Shown here: positions 12,101-17,400 of the stretch, one piece after another
Numbering within the stretch: the stretch's first letter is position 1
Layout of the letters: every line of letters begins with the position of its first letter
Source of the DNA: JAICTV01 sp035634055
GTDB lineage: Bacteria; Planctomycetota; Phycisphaerae; Tepidisphaerales; Tepidisphaeraceae
Assembly: GCA_035634055.1 (NCBI GenBank)
Contig: DASQDR010000136.1
Coordinates: 1 to 37,461, forward strand
Direction: 5' to 3'
Length of the DNA stretch: 37,461 nucleotides
Translations under genes and position numbers: made by a program
Notes under the pieces: model-generated
Database searches by the model: none
The model's input: the letters and a program-made list of their open reading frames with translations, nothing else
Told to the model about the DNA's origin: nothing

Positions 12101-12556
12101 GACAGTGATGAATTCGCGTCCCAGCGCGAACCGTCCCGCGGAACCGTGCGACAGGATCGACAGGGAGTTGATCTTGGTCCTGGTAGCGGCGGCCCAGGCG
12201 ACGATCTTGCCCAACACGCGCTCGGCGGTGTCGCGGCGTCCGTCGTAGGCGATCACCTCGCTGCGGCCGGCGACGGCGGCGCTGAGCTGGTTGAAGTTCG
12301 GCAGGCTGGAGTCGATCAGCGCGACGTCGCTCCCCTCCGCGGCGGCGGGGGCGGCGGACATCATCCGCCGGGACTCCAGGTGCTCCACGAGCTGCTGCGC
12401 CAGCCGGTCTGCGGCGGCGGCGGCGGCGGCGGGCGCGTGCGCGGATCGGGCGCTGGCGCCGGCGGTGAGCGCGCCGGCGGCCGCGGCGTGGGCGGCGGCG
12501 GCGGGCCGTGCATGGCGTGCGTCTTCGCGTTGTCGATCTGGCCGAGGCTTCTGCAT
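1..12556 (-). CDS. Giant LEPR-XLL/DUF4347 mosaic surface protein (C-terminus beyond window)
   Basis: Translating the minus strand from the ATG at 12556 gives a frame that stays open to base 1 (over 4,180 codons). I checked the phase at many points and found no break. Residues 56-68 read LVEHLESRRMMSA, a variant of the LEPR-XLL signature of planctomycete exported proteins. Residues about 75-225 are a DUF4347 domain (SILSHGSAGR, YVFGCDVAS, NLTGGKRGDWVLEA). Then follow 11 CalX-like repeats (about 246-1480), 7 W/QDG repeats (about 1490-1880), a 13-copy cadherin-like array with variants (to about 4120), and a proline-rich tail region. A GGAG lies about 10 bases before the ATG; an in-frame GTG at 12664 is an alternative start. 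The likely role is an extracellular adhesin or surface-layer-type protein. This rests on architecture only, and no catalytic domain is visible. The end of the protein, including any sorting signal, is outside the window. Confidence 0.9.
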   Translation of the reverse strand, partial: MQKPRPDRQREDARHARPAAAAHAAAAGALTAGASARSAHAPAAAAAAADRLAQQLVEHLESRRMMSAAPAAAEGSDVALIDSSLPNFNQLSAAVAGRSEVIAYDGRRDTAERVLGKIVAWAAATRTKINSLSILSHGSAGRFALGREFITVANDNDPAWAKLRKVLSKNADIYVFGCDVASSSKGIDLLNHLAATTGADVYGSTNLTGGKRGDWVLEAASKGADDAYAAPLSAKAMSSWDFSLAAGITVTPTTPTATTEAGGTASFNVVLDEAPTDDVTVPIVSTDTTEGTVSAASITFTAANWNVPQAVTVTGASDSVDDGDVAYDVKTGPAVSTDANYNGLSGADLSLTNTDDDTAGFTVTPTSGLTTTEAGASASFDVVLTSAPLADVTISVTSDDASEGTVSVATLTFTAANWNVAQTVTVTGANDAVDDGNVAYNVVLGAAASGDAGYNGITPSAVAISNTDDDTAGITVAPTTGLTTTEAGGSASFSVVLTSQPTADVTISITSGDTSEGTASVATLTFTPANWNAAQTVTITGQDDLTDDGNVAYSIVTGAAASADAAYAGFNVADVTLSNTDNDTAGITVTPTSGLVTTEAGVTASFDVVLTSQPTADVVVAVATNDATEGTVSAATLTFTAANWNVPQTITVTGQNDAAQDGNIAYTVAVGPATSGDATYNGMDAADVSLSNTDNDAAGITVTPTMGLVTTEAGGTATFNVVLNSQPVADVTIAIGSSSTGEGTVSAASLTFTAGNWNVPQTVTITGANDSKDDGDASYQVTTGAAASADPLYAGMNPADVSVTNIDNDTAGVTVTPTSGLVTTEAGGTATFNVVLNSQPSGQVHIDLASSNTAEGTIGVATLTFKSNDWNVPQTVTITGVNDAVDDGDVAYSIVTANATAGDALYGGMAVADVAVTNLDNDTASVSVSPTSGLVTTEAGAAQTFSVVLTSQPTANVMVGLASSDTTEGTVSASSLTFTSANWNVAQVVTVTGAGDFIDDGNIAYSVVTAAAVSTDVNYGGMPVADVSLSNTDDDTAGVSVSAASSTTTSEAGGTSSFNVVLTSQPSADVVIPIASSNALEGTVSTSSLTFTAANWNVAQTVTVTGANDFVDDGDIGYQVTTGDAASADPGYSGMAVADVALTNLDNDAAGIIVTPTSGLVTTEAGGQASFNVRLNSQPTGDVTIGITSGNTAEGTLSTTLLTFTAANWNVDQTVTVTGVNEQVDDGNQLYTISTAPAVSSDPSYNNLDAANVTITNTDDDTAGITVTPTSGLVTTEAGGSATFDVVLTSQPTGDVFIPLSSSNGGEGTISVAGLTFTAGNWNVPQTVTVTGADDAVDDNNVAYSIVTGAAVSADGVYGGMNAADVSLSNTDNDAAGITVSPTGGLATTEAGSEVTFDIVLTSQPLMNVTINLSSADLTEGTLSASSVTFTPANWNVPQTITVSSVDDALVDGTIAYTVITAPAVSSDPAYNNLNPANVSVTNADNDPNGSPLGGEFRPNQTTANNQQTFAESPGAVASDAHGNYVVTWSSYNQDAPATWGVYAQRYDRGGNKLGGEFRVSTATASEQQYSRVAVAPEGDFVIAWASASQDGSGWGVYVQKYTAAGLPVGAETRVNTTTGGDQAFPAVGIDAAGNFTVAWTAGSNQDGSGQGIYQRQFDAAGNPLAGEQRVNTTTGGDQNQPALAMNPDGNYVVVWHDSGDVYAQRYNAAGAKQGAQFRANVETFKEQDHPHVAIDYAGNFVITWSSTHQDSGGNKYGVFAQRFTAAGAAVGLEIQANSATSGNQQYSTVAMDSDGDFIITWSGVGRDGSGWGVFAQQYDNTGAKRGGEFRVNTTTAGDQQFSSVAMDANGDYVIVWTSANQDGSGNGVYGQRYAGGNDAPVNVVPPAQAVDEDAILTFSTGNGNAIAVGDVDAGSALVQIVLAATNGTLTLSGTSGLTFTTGDGSGDATMTFTGTLADINNALQGMTFSPTANYNGPATVSITSNDLGNTGWDAAQSDSDTVNVTVNAVNDAPANSVPGAQTIAEDTTLVFSTGNGNRILVADLDLASGLLRVTLSATKGVLTLSGVAGLGFTTGDGIADATMTFTGTLASINAALDGLGFTPDANYNGAASVQITSNDQGNTGAGGALLDTDAVAVTINSINDAPVNTVPVAQVTDEDVPLVFSTGNGNLIAVADVDAAGSLLRVTLTATNGTLTLSGTSGLSFTTGDGAGDGTMTFTGTLTDINAALEGLTFNALANFNGAASVQITTNDQGNTGAGGALADSDAIAVTVNSINDAPVNTVPPAQSTAEDTPLIFSAGNGNRISIGDVDANGNSVRVTLSASNGSLTLASTSGLTFTTGDGSGDGTMTFTGTVADINAALDGLTYSPNANFNGAASVQITTHDLGNTGSPGALSDTDNVAVTVTAVNDAPVLSGGNDLPTIDEDDVTSTGILVSGLIAGQVTDADAGALFGVAVTAVDNTNGTWQYTTDGSTWLNFGTPSAAAARLLAADANTRVRFVPAAHFNGAIAPGLTFRAWDRTAGAAGGTANVTPNGGSTPFSAATATSNVTVNAFNDAPVNTVPPAQATDEDTPLVFSAGNGNLISIADVDANGNVVRVTLAVTTGALTLSGTTGLSFLSGDGSGDATMTFTGTIADINAAMEGLTFSPPANYNGGATLQITTSDLANTGAGGTLSDTDSVAIAVNAVNDAPVNTVPPAQAIDEDETLVFSAGNGNAISIFDLDAGSSVVRVTLTAADGLLTLGGTGGLTFTTGDGSADGTMTFTGTVADINAALEGMSFSPDANFNGSATVTLATSDLGNAGAGGAQTDTDAITVNVAAVNDGPVNNVPPAQATDEDTDLVFSAGNGNLISVTDLDAASGLIRLTLSVTNGTLTLSGIAGLTFSTGDGSGDAAMAFTGTLADVNAALDGMTFAPALNYNGPAVLSITTSDQANTGSGGALSDTDSVALTVNAVNDAPVHVVPGPQTTDEDVPLIFSPGNGNAISVSDVDAVGDLLSVTLSATNGTLTLSGIAGLSFTTGDGSGDATMVFTGTLADINAALNGLSFRPALNYDGPATVTITTDDQGSTGAGGAQADSDTIGVTVSPVNDPPTSTVPPPQSTDEDTPLVFSTGGGNGIFVFDPDSGSKPIEVVVTATNGTLTLGGTTGLTFTTGDGTGDATMVFRGKLDDINAALEGLIFSPAAHFNGTATVQVSVNDQGHSGSGAPLFDTKTVSVTVNPVNDAPVINLPPPQATDEDTDLVFSTGNGNVVSIADVDSASGLLQLTVSVTNGTLTLSGVAGLSFTTGDGSGDATMTFTGTLSAINAALDGMRFSPAAHYNGAAALSLAVSDQGNTGQGGALADARVLALTVNAVNDAPANTVPPAQVIAEDQTLVFSAGNNNRISIADLDADPGHVRVTLSVTNGTLTLFDTTGLLFATGDGNDDATMTFTGSVADINAALNGMAFAPNLNFNGTAVLSLTTDDQGNSGAGGAQAASSAVTIHVNAVNDGPTQVVPPAQATDEDTPLIFSPGAGNGIVIGDVDAATVRVTLAVSHGTLTLATLAGLTFTAGDGAGDATVTFTGSIAAVNAALDGLRFDPAAHYFGPAALTVTTSDQGSTGAGGAKTATSTVAIAVNSVNDVPVIQLPPDQSISEDGTLVLSASTGNGIRLTDVDAGNGSIRVILAAANGTLTLGQIAGLSFEAGDGSGDATMTFTGSIDAVNAALEALRFAPDADYFGPASLNVIVNDRGHSGAGGAQSANATLGITVNPVNDPPVLNASPGSADYVENGAGTIVDPGITLADVDNSGLTGATVTILNYVAGEDVLSFIEQSGITGSFDAATGVLTLTGNASVNAYRAALRSVAYTNTSDNPSGEPRAVRFAVSDGASWSNPADRAVNVHSVNDAPTAVDPSDPALILTLQEDAGRSVVDLWKLFNDIEDPDGDLVLTVEGNSNDKLFGRVTIDPATGQLVLDSAADAFGSGTITVRATDKGGKSVDATLNVTVENVNDAPIVVATPGTQIFVEQVPGAGVLVDPALELRDVDSPTLTGAVVRITDGIADQDVLTFTAAHGITGSYDAATATLTLAGEATLAQYREVLRSVRYGNVTARPARGERHVRFSVTDDAGAVSGAAERAIGFPSQGTVEQPPPPPPPPPPPEEPPPTETPVTRPPTHRPKPPAQRPPLPEIHGGDEGPQRPPAPPVPVVA
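1300..6925 (-). repeat. Thirteen-copy cadherin-like repeat array, about 133 residues per unit
   Basis: Part of the giant protein. Each unit runs NDAPVNTVPPAQATDEDT, LVFSAGNGNRISI.DVD, SLTLA..SGLTFTTGDG, then TMTFTGTVADINAALDGL and a GNTG..ALSDTDxVAVTVxAVNDAPV end. The MTFTGT-type block recurs near 6697, 6297, 5905, 5505, 4660, 4260, 3860, 3460, 3060, 2660, 2270, 1870 and 1480. A different domain with a WQYTTDGSTW and VRFVPAAHFNG pattern is inserted at about 4920-5330, between the fourth and fifth copies. The family is bacterial cadherin-like/VCBS-type, often calcium-binding. Neighbouring copies are very similar at DNA level. Confidence 0.85.
6925..8105 (-). repeat. Seven W/QDG repeats of about 55-60 residues
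   Basis: Part of the giant protein. Units follow the pattern 'VNTTTGGDQ...VAMDANGDYVIVWTS.NQDGSG.GVYAQRYDAAG..GGEFR'. The W-centred core occurs near 8000, 7800, 7625, 7470, 7320, 7155 and 6975. The unit near 7470 lacks QDG and has HDSGD in its place. The DxxGDY/F-VIxW spacing suggests blades of a beta-propeller, and seven units would close one propeller. That structural reading is inference. Confidence 0.75.
8110..11822 (-). repeat. Eleven tandem CalX-like repeats of about 112 residues
   Basis: Part of the giant protein. Each unit is about 336-340 bp and carries the order GITVTPTSGLVTTEAGG, FDVVLTSQPTADV, SEGTVS, LTFTAANWNVPQTVTVTG, DG..AY, then DV..xNxDND. The TTEAGG-type block recurs eleven times, near 11775, 11437, 11097, 10758, 10420, 10080, 9745, 9400, 9063, 8731 and 8390. 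Similar units occur in many planctomycete and cyanobacterial surface proteins and are usually assigned a CalX-beta-like immunoglobulin-type fold. That assignment comes from pattern, not from a search. Confidence 0.85.
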
Positions 12557-12938
12557 CCCGCTCTCCGCTCGCTCTGCGTGCTCCACACTCCTGCCGGCGG
12601 TCGCGGCGCGGGGCCGATAAACCTCGCGCGGCAAAGCCGTCGCGGCCGTCAAAGGCCGCAGCACTCTCGCCTCATCGGGCGGTCGCCGGAGTCACTGAAG
12701 GTTCGGAGCGGAAGGATTACGCGGAATTTGCAGGCGCGCGGGATGACGGCGTGCCAAAGGCGGTGTTATCGGGCGGGGCCGGGGCGGGACCCGAAACTCG
12801 CGGCGTGACGAGACGGAATGCTGCCGCCTGGCGCGAAGCGTCAACGCGCCGGCGGATCGTCCTGAGCATGCCGGCGAAGGATCTCGCGCTGGAGACTGAC
12901 TTCGCGCCCCCGAATCGCCTGAGGCAGCGGCCCGGCGG
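12557..12938. other. Intergenic region between DUF1501 gene and giant gene
   Basis: No convincing gene lies here. The frame of the giant protein is closed by a TGA at 12692-12694, so its start must lie between 12691 and 12556. A short perfect inverted repeat, GCGGCC-GTCAAA-GGCCGC, sits at 12642-12659 and could fold in the leader of the giant gene. It has no T-tract, so it is not a clear terminator. I see no clear sigma-70 promoter. Confidence 0.5.
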
Positions 12939-14420
12939 TCACGCCAGGATCTGCTTCACCACGTTCCCCGCCACGTCGGTAAGCCTGAAATCGCGGCCCT
13001 GGAAGCGGTAGGTCAGCTTCGTGTGATCGAGCCCCAGCAGGTGCAGGATGGTCGCCTGGAGGTCGTGCACGTGGACCGGGTCGCGGGCGATCCGGAAGCC
13101 TAATTCGTCGGTCTCGCCGTGCGCGATGCCCGGCTTGATCCCGCCGCCCGCCATCCACATCGAGTAGGCGACGGGGTGGTGGTCGCGGCCCATGCTTCGG
13201 CCGATGGCAGGGTTGGTCTCGACCATCGGCGTGCGCCCGAACTCGCCGCCCCACACCACGAGCGTGTCCTCCAGCAGCCCGCGCTGCTTCAGGTCCCTGA
13301 CCAGGGCGGCCGATGCCTTGTCGGTATGCCCGCACTGGTCCTTGATCCCGCCGGCGACGTCGCTGTGGTGGTCCCAGTCGGCGTGGTAGAGGTTGACGAA
13401 GCGCACGCCGCGCTCGATCAGCCGGCGGGCGAGCAGGCAGTTGTTGGCGAACGATCCTTCGCCCGGCTTGGCGCCGTACATCTCCAGCGTCCTGGGGTCT
13501 TCCTTCGACAGATCGGTCAGCTCCGGCGCGCTGGTCTGCATCTTGTACGCCATCTCGTAGGCATTGATGCGCGTCTCGATCTCCGGGTCGCCGACGGCGG
13601 CGAGGCGGTGGGCGTTGAGCTGCTGGATCAGGTCGAGCGAATCGCGCTGGAGCTTGGGATCGATCCCGCGCGGGTTCATCACGCCCAGCACAGGATCGCC
13701 CTTGGCGCGGAAGTTGACGCCCTGGTGCATCGACGGCAGGAAGCCGGATCCCCACAGCGACGGTCCGCCGCTGGTGCCCTTGCCGCTGGTGAGCACGACG
13801 AAGCCGGGCAGGTCGCTCGCCTCCGACCCCAGCCCGTAGCTGACCCACGACCCCATGCTGGGCCGCCCGAGCTGCGCGCTGCCGGTGTTGATGAAGATCT
13901 GCCCCGGCGCGTGGTTGAACTGATCGGTGTGCATCGAGCGGATCAGGCAGATGTCGTCGGCCACCGCGCCCAGGTGCGGCAGCATCTCCGACAGCTCCAG
14001 CCCGCCCTGCCCGTGCTGCTTGAACTTGTACCGGCTGCTCATCAGCGCGGCGGATTTCTCGATGAAGGCGTAGCGCTGGTCCTTGACGAAATCGCTCGGG
14101 ATCGGCTGCCCGTCGAACTTCGCCAGCGCGGGCTTGGGGTCGAACAGATCGAGCTGCGACGGCGCGCCGACCATGAACAGGTAGATGACGCGCTTCGCCC
14201 GCGCGGGGAAGTGCGGCGACTTGGGCCCCAGCGCGCCCGTGCCGGCCGCCACCGCATGCGTGGTTGAAGGAGTGCCGCCGAGCGCCGCCTTTCCGCCCCC
14301 GGCCAGCAGGGATGCCAAGGCGATCTTCCCGACGCCGACGCCGCAGGTCTGGAAGAACTGCCGGCGGGTCAGGTCGCGCAGCTCGGCGGCGTTGCGCGGG
14401 CGCGGGTGGTTGCACGGCAT
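12939..14420 (-). CDS. DUF1501 family protein with twin-arginine signal
   Basis: This is a 493-residue protein of the DUF1501 (sulfatase-like fold) family that is hugely expanded in planctomycetes and almost always sits beside DUF1549/DUF1553 genes. The N-terminus carries a twin-arginine signal (TRRQFFQTCGVGVGK, R19-R20), so export by Tat is likely. Family-typical blocks are visible: VIYLFMVGAPSQLDLFDPKP, SMGSWVSYGLGSE, NCLLARRLIERGVRFVNLYH, LVVWGGEFGRTP and GRDHHPVAYSMWMAGGG. I chose the ATG at 14420 because AAGGAG lies about 8 bases upstream. That RBS overlaps the final codons of the upstream gene, whose TAG is at 14426-14428, so the two genes are probably translationally coupled. The substrate is unknown. 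A role in extracellular polysaccharide or sulfated-glycan use is often proposed for such pairs, but this sequence does not show it. Confidence 0.93.
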   Translation of the reverse strand: MPCNHPRPRNAAELRDLTRRQFFQTCGVGVGKIALASLLAGGGKAALGGTPSTTHAVAAGTGALGPKSPHFPARAKRVIYLFMVGAPSQLDLFDPKPALAKFDGQPIPSDFVKDQRYAFIEKSAALMSSRYKFKQHGQGGLELSEMLPHLGAVADDICLIRSMHTDQFNHAPGQIFINTGSAQLGRPSMGSWVSYGLGSEASDLPGFVVLTSGKGTSGGPSLWGSGFLPSMHQGVNFRAKGDPVLGVMNPRGIDPKLQRDSLDLIQQLNAHRLAAVGDPEIETRINAYEMAYKMQTSAPELTDLSKEDPRTLEMYGAKPGEGSFANNCLLARRLIERGVRFVNLYHADWDHHSDVAGGIKDQCGHTDKASAALVRDLKQRGLLEDTLVVWGGEFGRTPMVETNPAIGRSMGRDHHPVAYSMWMAGGGIKPGIAHGETDELGFRIARDPVHVHDLQATILHLLGLDHTKLTYRFQGRDFRLTDVAGNVVKQILA

Positions 14421-14425
14421 GGCGG

Positions 14426-17400
14426 CTACTCCTTGGTGATCGTCTCGTCGAGGTTCAGGATCGACCGCGCCACCGTCGTCCACGCCGCCAGCTCCGCCAC
14501 GTCCATTCCCGCCGGCGGCGACTGCGCGGGATCGCGCAAAGCGACCGCGGCCGGGTCGAGCGACTCATCCCGAAAGCGGGCGAGCTGCTTTTCGTAGAAG
14601 CCGAGGATCGCCCTCAGCTCCGTCTCGTCCGGCCGGCGCGCGACGCACAGGCGGAAGACGTGAGATGCGCGATCCGCTGCGCCGGCCGGGCCGGATTCCA
14701 TCAAGCGCCTGGCCAGCGCCTGCGCCGCCTCGACGAACACCTCGTCGTTCAGCGTGATCAGCGCCTGGAGCGGCGTATTGCTGCGCGGTCGGCGGGCGCA
14801 GGTAACCTCCGCCGTCGGGCCGTCGAACGTCGTCTCCATCGGGTACATCGCCGTGCGCTTCAGGAACGTGTACATGCCGCGGCGGTAGCGGTCGGCGCCG
14901 GCGCTCTCCACCCACTTCAGCGGGCCGTACGACAGCTCGCTGATGCCGGGCGGCTGCGGCGGGAAGACGCTGGGGCCGCCCACGCGCGGGCTGAGCAGCC
15001 CGCTGGCCGCCAGCGCGATGTCGCGCACCACCTCCGCCTCCACCCGCAGCCGCGGGCCGCGGGCGTATAGCACGTTCTGCGGGTCGCGCTGCTGCATCTC
15101 GGGCGCGACGCGCGACGACTGCCGGTAGGTCGCGGACGTGACGATCAGCCGGTGCATCGCCTTCATCGACCCGTGCTGCCGGCGGAACTCGGTCGCGAGG
15201 TAATCGAGCAACTGCGGGTGCGACGGTGCCTCGCCCATGATGCCGAAGTCCTCGACGGAATTGACGATCCCTCGGCCGAAGTAAAGGCTCCACGTCCGGT
15301 TCATCACCACGCGCGCGGTCAGCGGATTCTCGTCGCCGACGATCCACCTGGCGAGCGTCAGGCGGTTCGCCGGCTGGTTGGCGGGAAGCGGCGGCAGCAC
15401 CGCCGGCACGCCGGGCTGGCGGATGATGTGATCGGTCGGCTGGACGAACTCGCCGCGGTGGTAGATGCGCGTCACGCGCGGCTTGGCGCGTTCCCTCATC
15501 GCCAGCGTGCTGGTGTACTTCGCCAGCCCCGTGCGCAGCGCCGCGATCTCCTGCCGCGGGCCGGCGAGCAGCGGCGTAACGGAGAGGAAGTGCTCGCGCA
15601 GCCGCGCCGACTGCTCGGGCGTGCGCTTCTCTTTCGGCGTGAGCACGATGCGCTCGACCGCATCCGGCAGGCCCGACGCGGCGCCGGCGTTTGGGTCGCT
15701 GCTGACCGACAGGCGCAGCCGGCCGATGCTGATCTCGCTGAACTGGTTCTGCAGGATCGACAGCTTGAGCGTTGTGCCGCCGGCGAAGCCGACCGGCTGC
15801 TTGAGCTTGAAGACGGCGGTGCGCGGCTCGGCCCCGCCGGGGACGGTCCAGTGGGCGTCCGCCTTGCCGTCGATCGCGCGGGCGACCGAATCGCTGGCGA
15901 CGTCCGCCGACGCGGCCGCGAACTCGATCGGTTGCGTTGTTGCTTGCGTGGCGGCGGGGAGCGCGGGGCTGCCGGCGGCGGGTGCGCTGGCGTCGGCGGC
16001 GGTGGAGGCGAGCAGGACGCGCGTCGTCGTCGCCGGCCGCGTGGACGGCGCCGCCGGGTTCCGCGCCACCGCCACGCCCGTCAACTCGCTCAGCAGGAAC
16101 CCGCCGTTCGGATCACGCCCCGGCCCGCCCTGGGGCAGTTCCGGGTGCGGCAGCGCCTCGATGCGCAGTGCGGTGATGTCGCGGGCGTCGGTGTCGAACT
16201 CCAGCTCGTACTGCTCGCGGTAGAAGTTGTCGCCGGTGAACAGCAGCGACTTGTCGGGCAACTCCGTGATGGTCGCGTCGTGCCGGCGCGTGTAGCGCGA
16301 CGGGTCGAGGATCGTCCAGTGCGCGCTCTTGGCCGCGACCGATCGCTCCCACTCGTCAAGCTTCTTGACCAGGAACTTCTCGCGCACCTCTGGCGTCGGC
16401 CGCGTGCTCGGCGGCGCGGCGGGGCGGCCGACGGACAGGCGGAACTTCCCAAGCGTGTGGTTCTTGTAGAGCTGCTTGAGCGTCACCACGAGCGTCTTGC
16501 GCCCGGCGAGCTTCTCCGGCGTGAAAAACGTCGCCGCTCGCGCCTTGTTCGTCTCCCCCGGCCCGCCGCCGCCCACCGCCCAGCCCTTGGCGAAGGAATC
16601 GTCGATCGCTTTGGAGACGTCAAAGTCCGGCTGGTTGTAGTCCGCCTCGGCGCGATCGATCTTGATCCGCGCGGCGGGCCCGGGCGGCGCGTCGTCGTCG
16701 TCAGTCGGAATGTCGCGCTGCTCGACCTTGAACTGGCTGAGGACGAAGTTGCCGTTCTGGTTCTGCCCCGGGCCGGCGCGCGGGAGCGACGGGTCGGTCA
16801 GCGCCTCAAGCCGGAAGGCGGTCACGCCGTCGAGGTTCACGTCGGTCTCGATGGTGTAGGTGTCGGTCTCAGGTGATGGGCCCGTGGCCAGCAGCGCCCC
16901 GTCCGGCTGGAGGACCAGGCGGCCATCCTGCGCGGTCGCGAAGGCGTCGGGCGACAGGACCTCCCACTTGATCGACTCGTCCTGCGCGGGGAACTTCGAC
17001 GCCAGCGCGCGGGTGAGCGCATCGATCTTCTCCTGCGCCTGCCGCCGCTGCTCGGCGATTGTCGGGTCGGGCACGTCGATCTGCGGCTCGTCGGCGTTGT
17101 TGAAGAAGGCGAAAAACCTGAAGTATTCCTCGTGGCTGATGTCATCGTACTTGTGGTTGTGGCACTGCGCGCAGTGCAGCGTGAGCCCGAGCAGCGCGGT
17201 GCCGGTGGTCTGCACGCGGTCGACGACTGCCTTGTAGCGGAACTCCTCGACGTCGATCCCGCCTTCCTCGTTGAACATCGTGTTGCGGTGGAAGCCGGTG
17301 GCGATCTTGTCCTCGTCGCTCGCGCCCGGCAGCATGTCGCCGGCCAGTTGCGCGATGACGAACTGATCGAAGGTCATGTCGCGGTTGAGCGCGTTGATGA

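Noticed and set aside
12642..12659. Terminator of the DUF1501 operon
   Set aside because: The hairpin GCGGCC-GTCAAA-GGCCGC has no T-tract and lies nearly 300 bases beyond the stop, so it is only mentioned as a possible leader hairpin.
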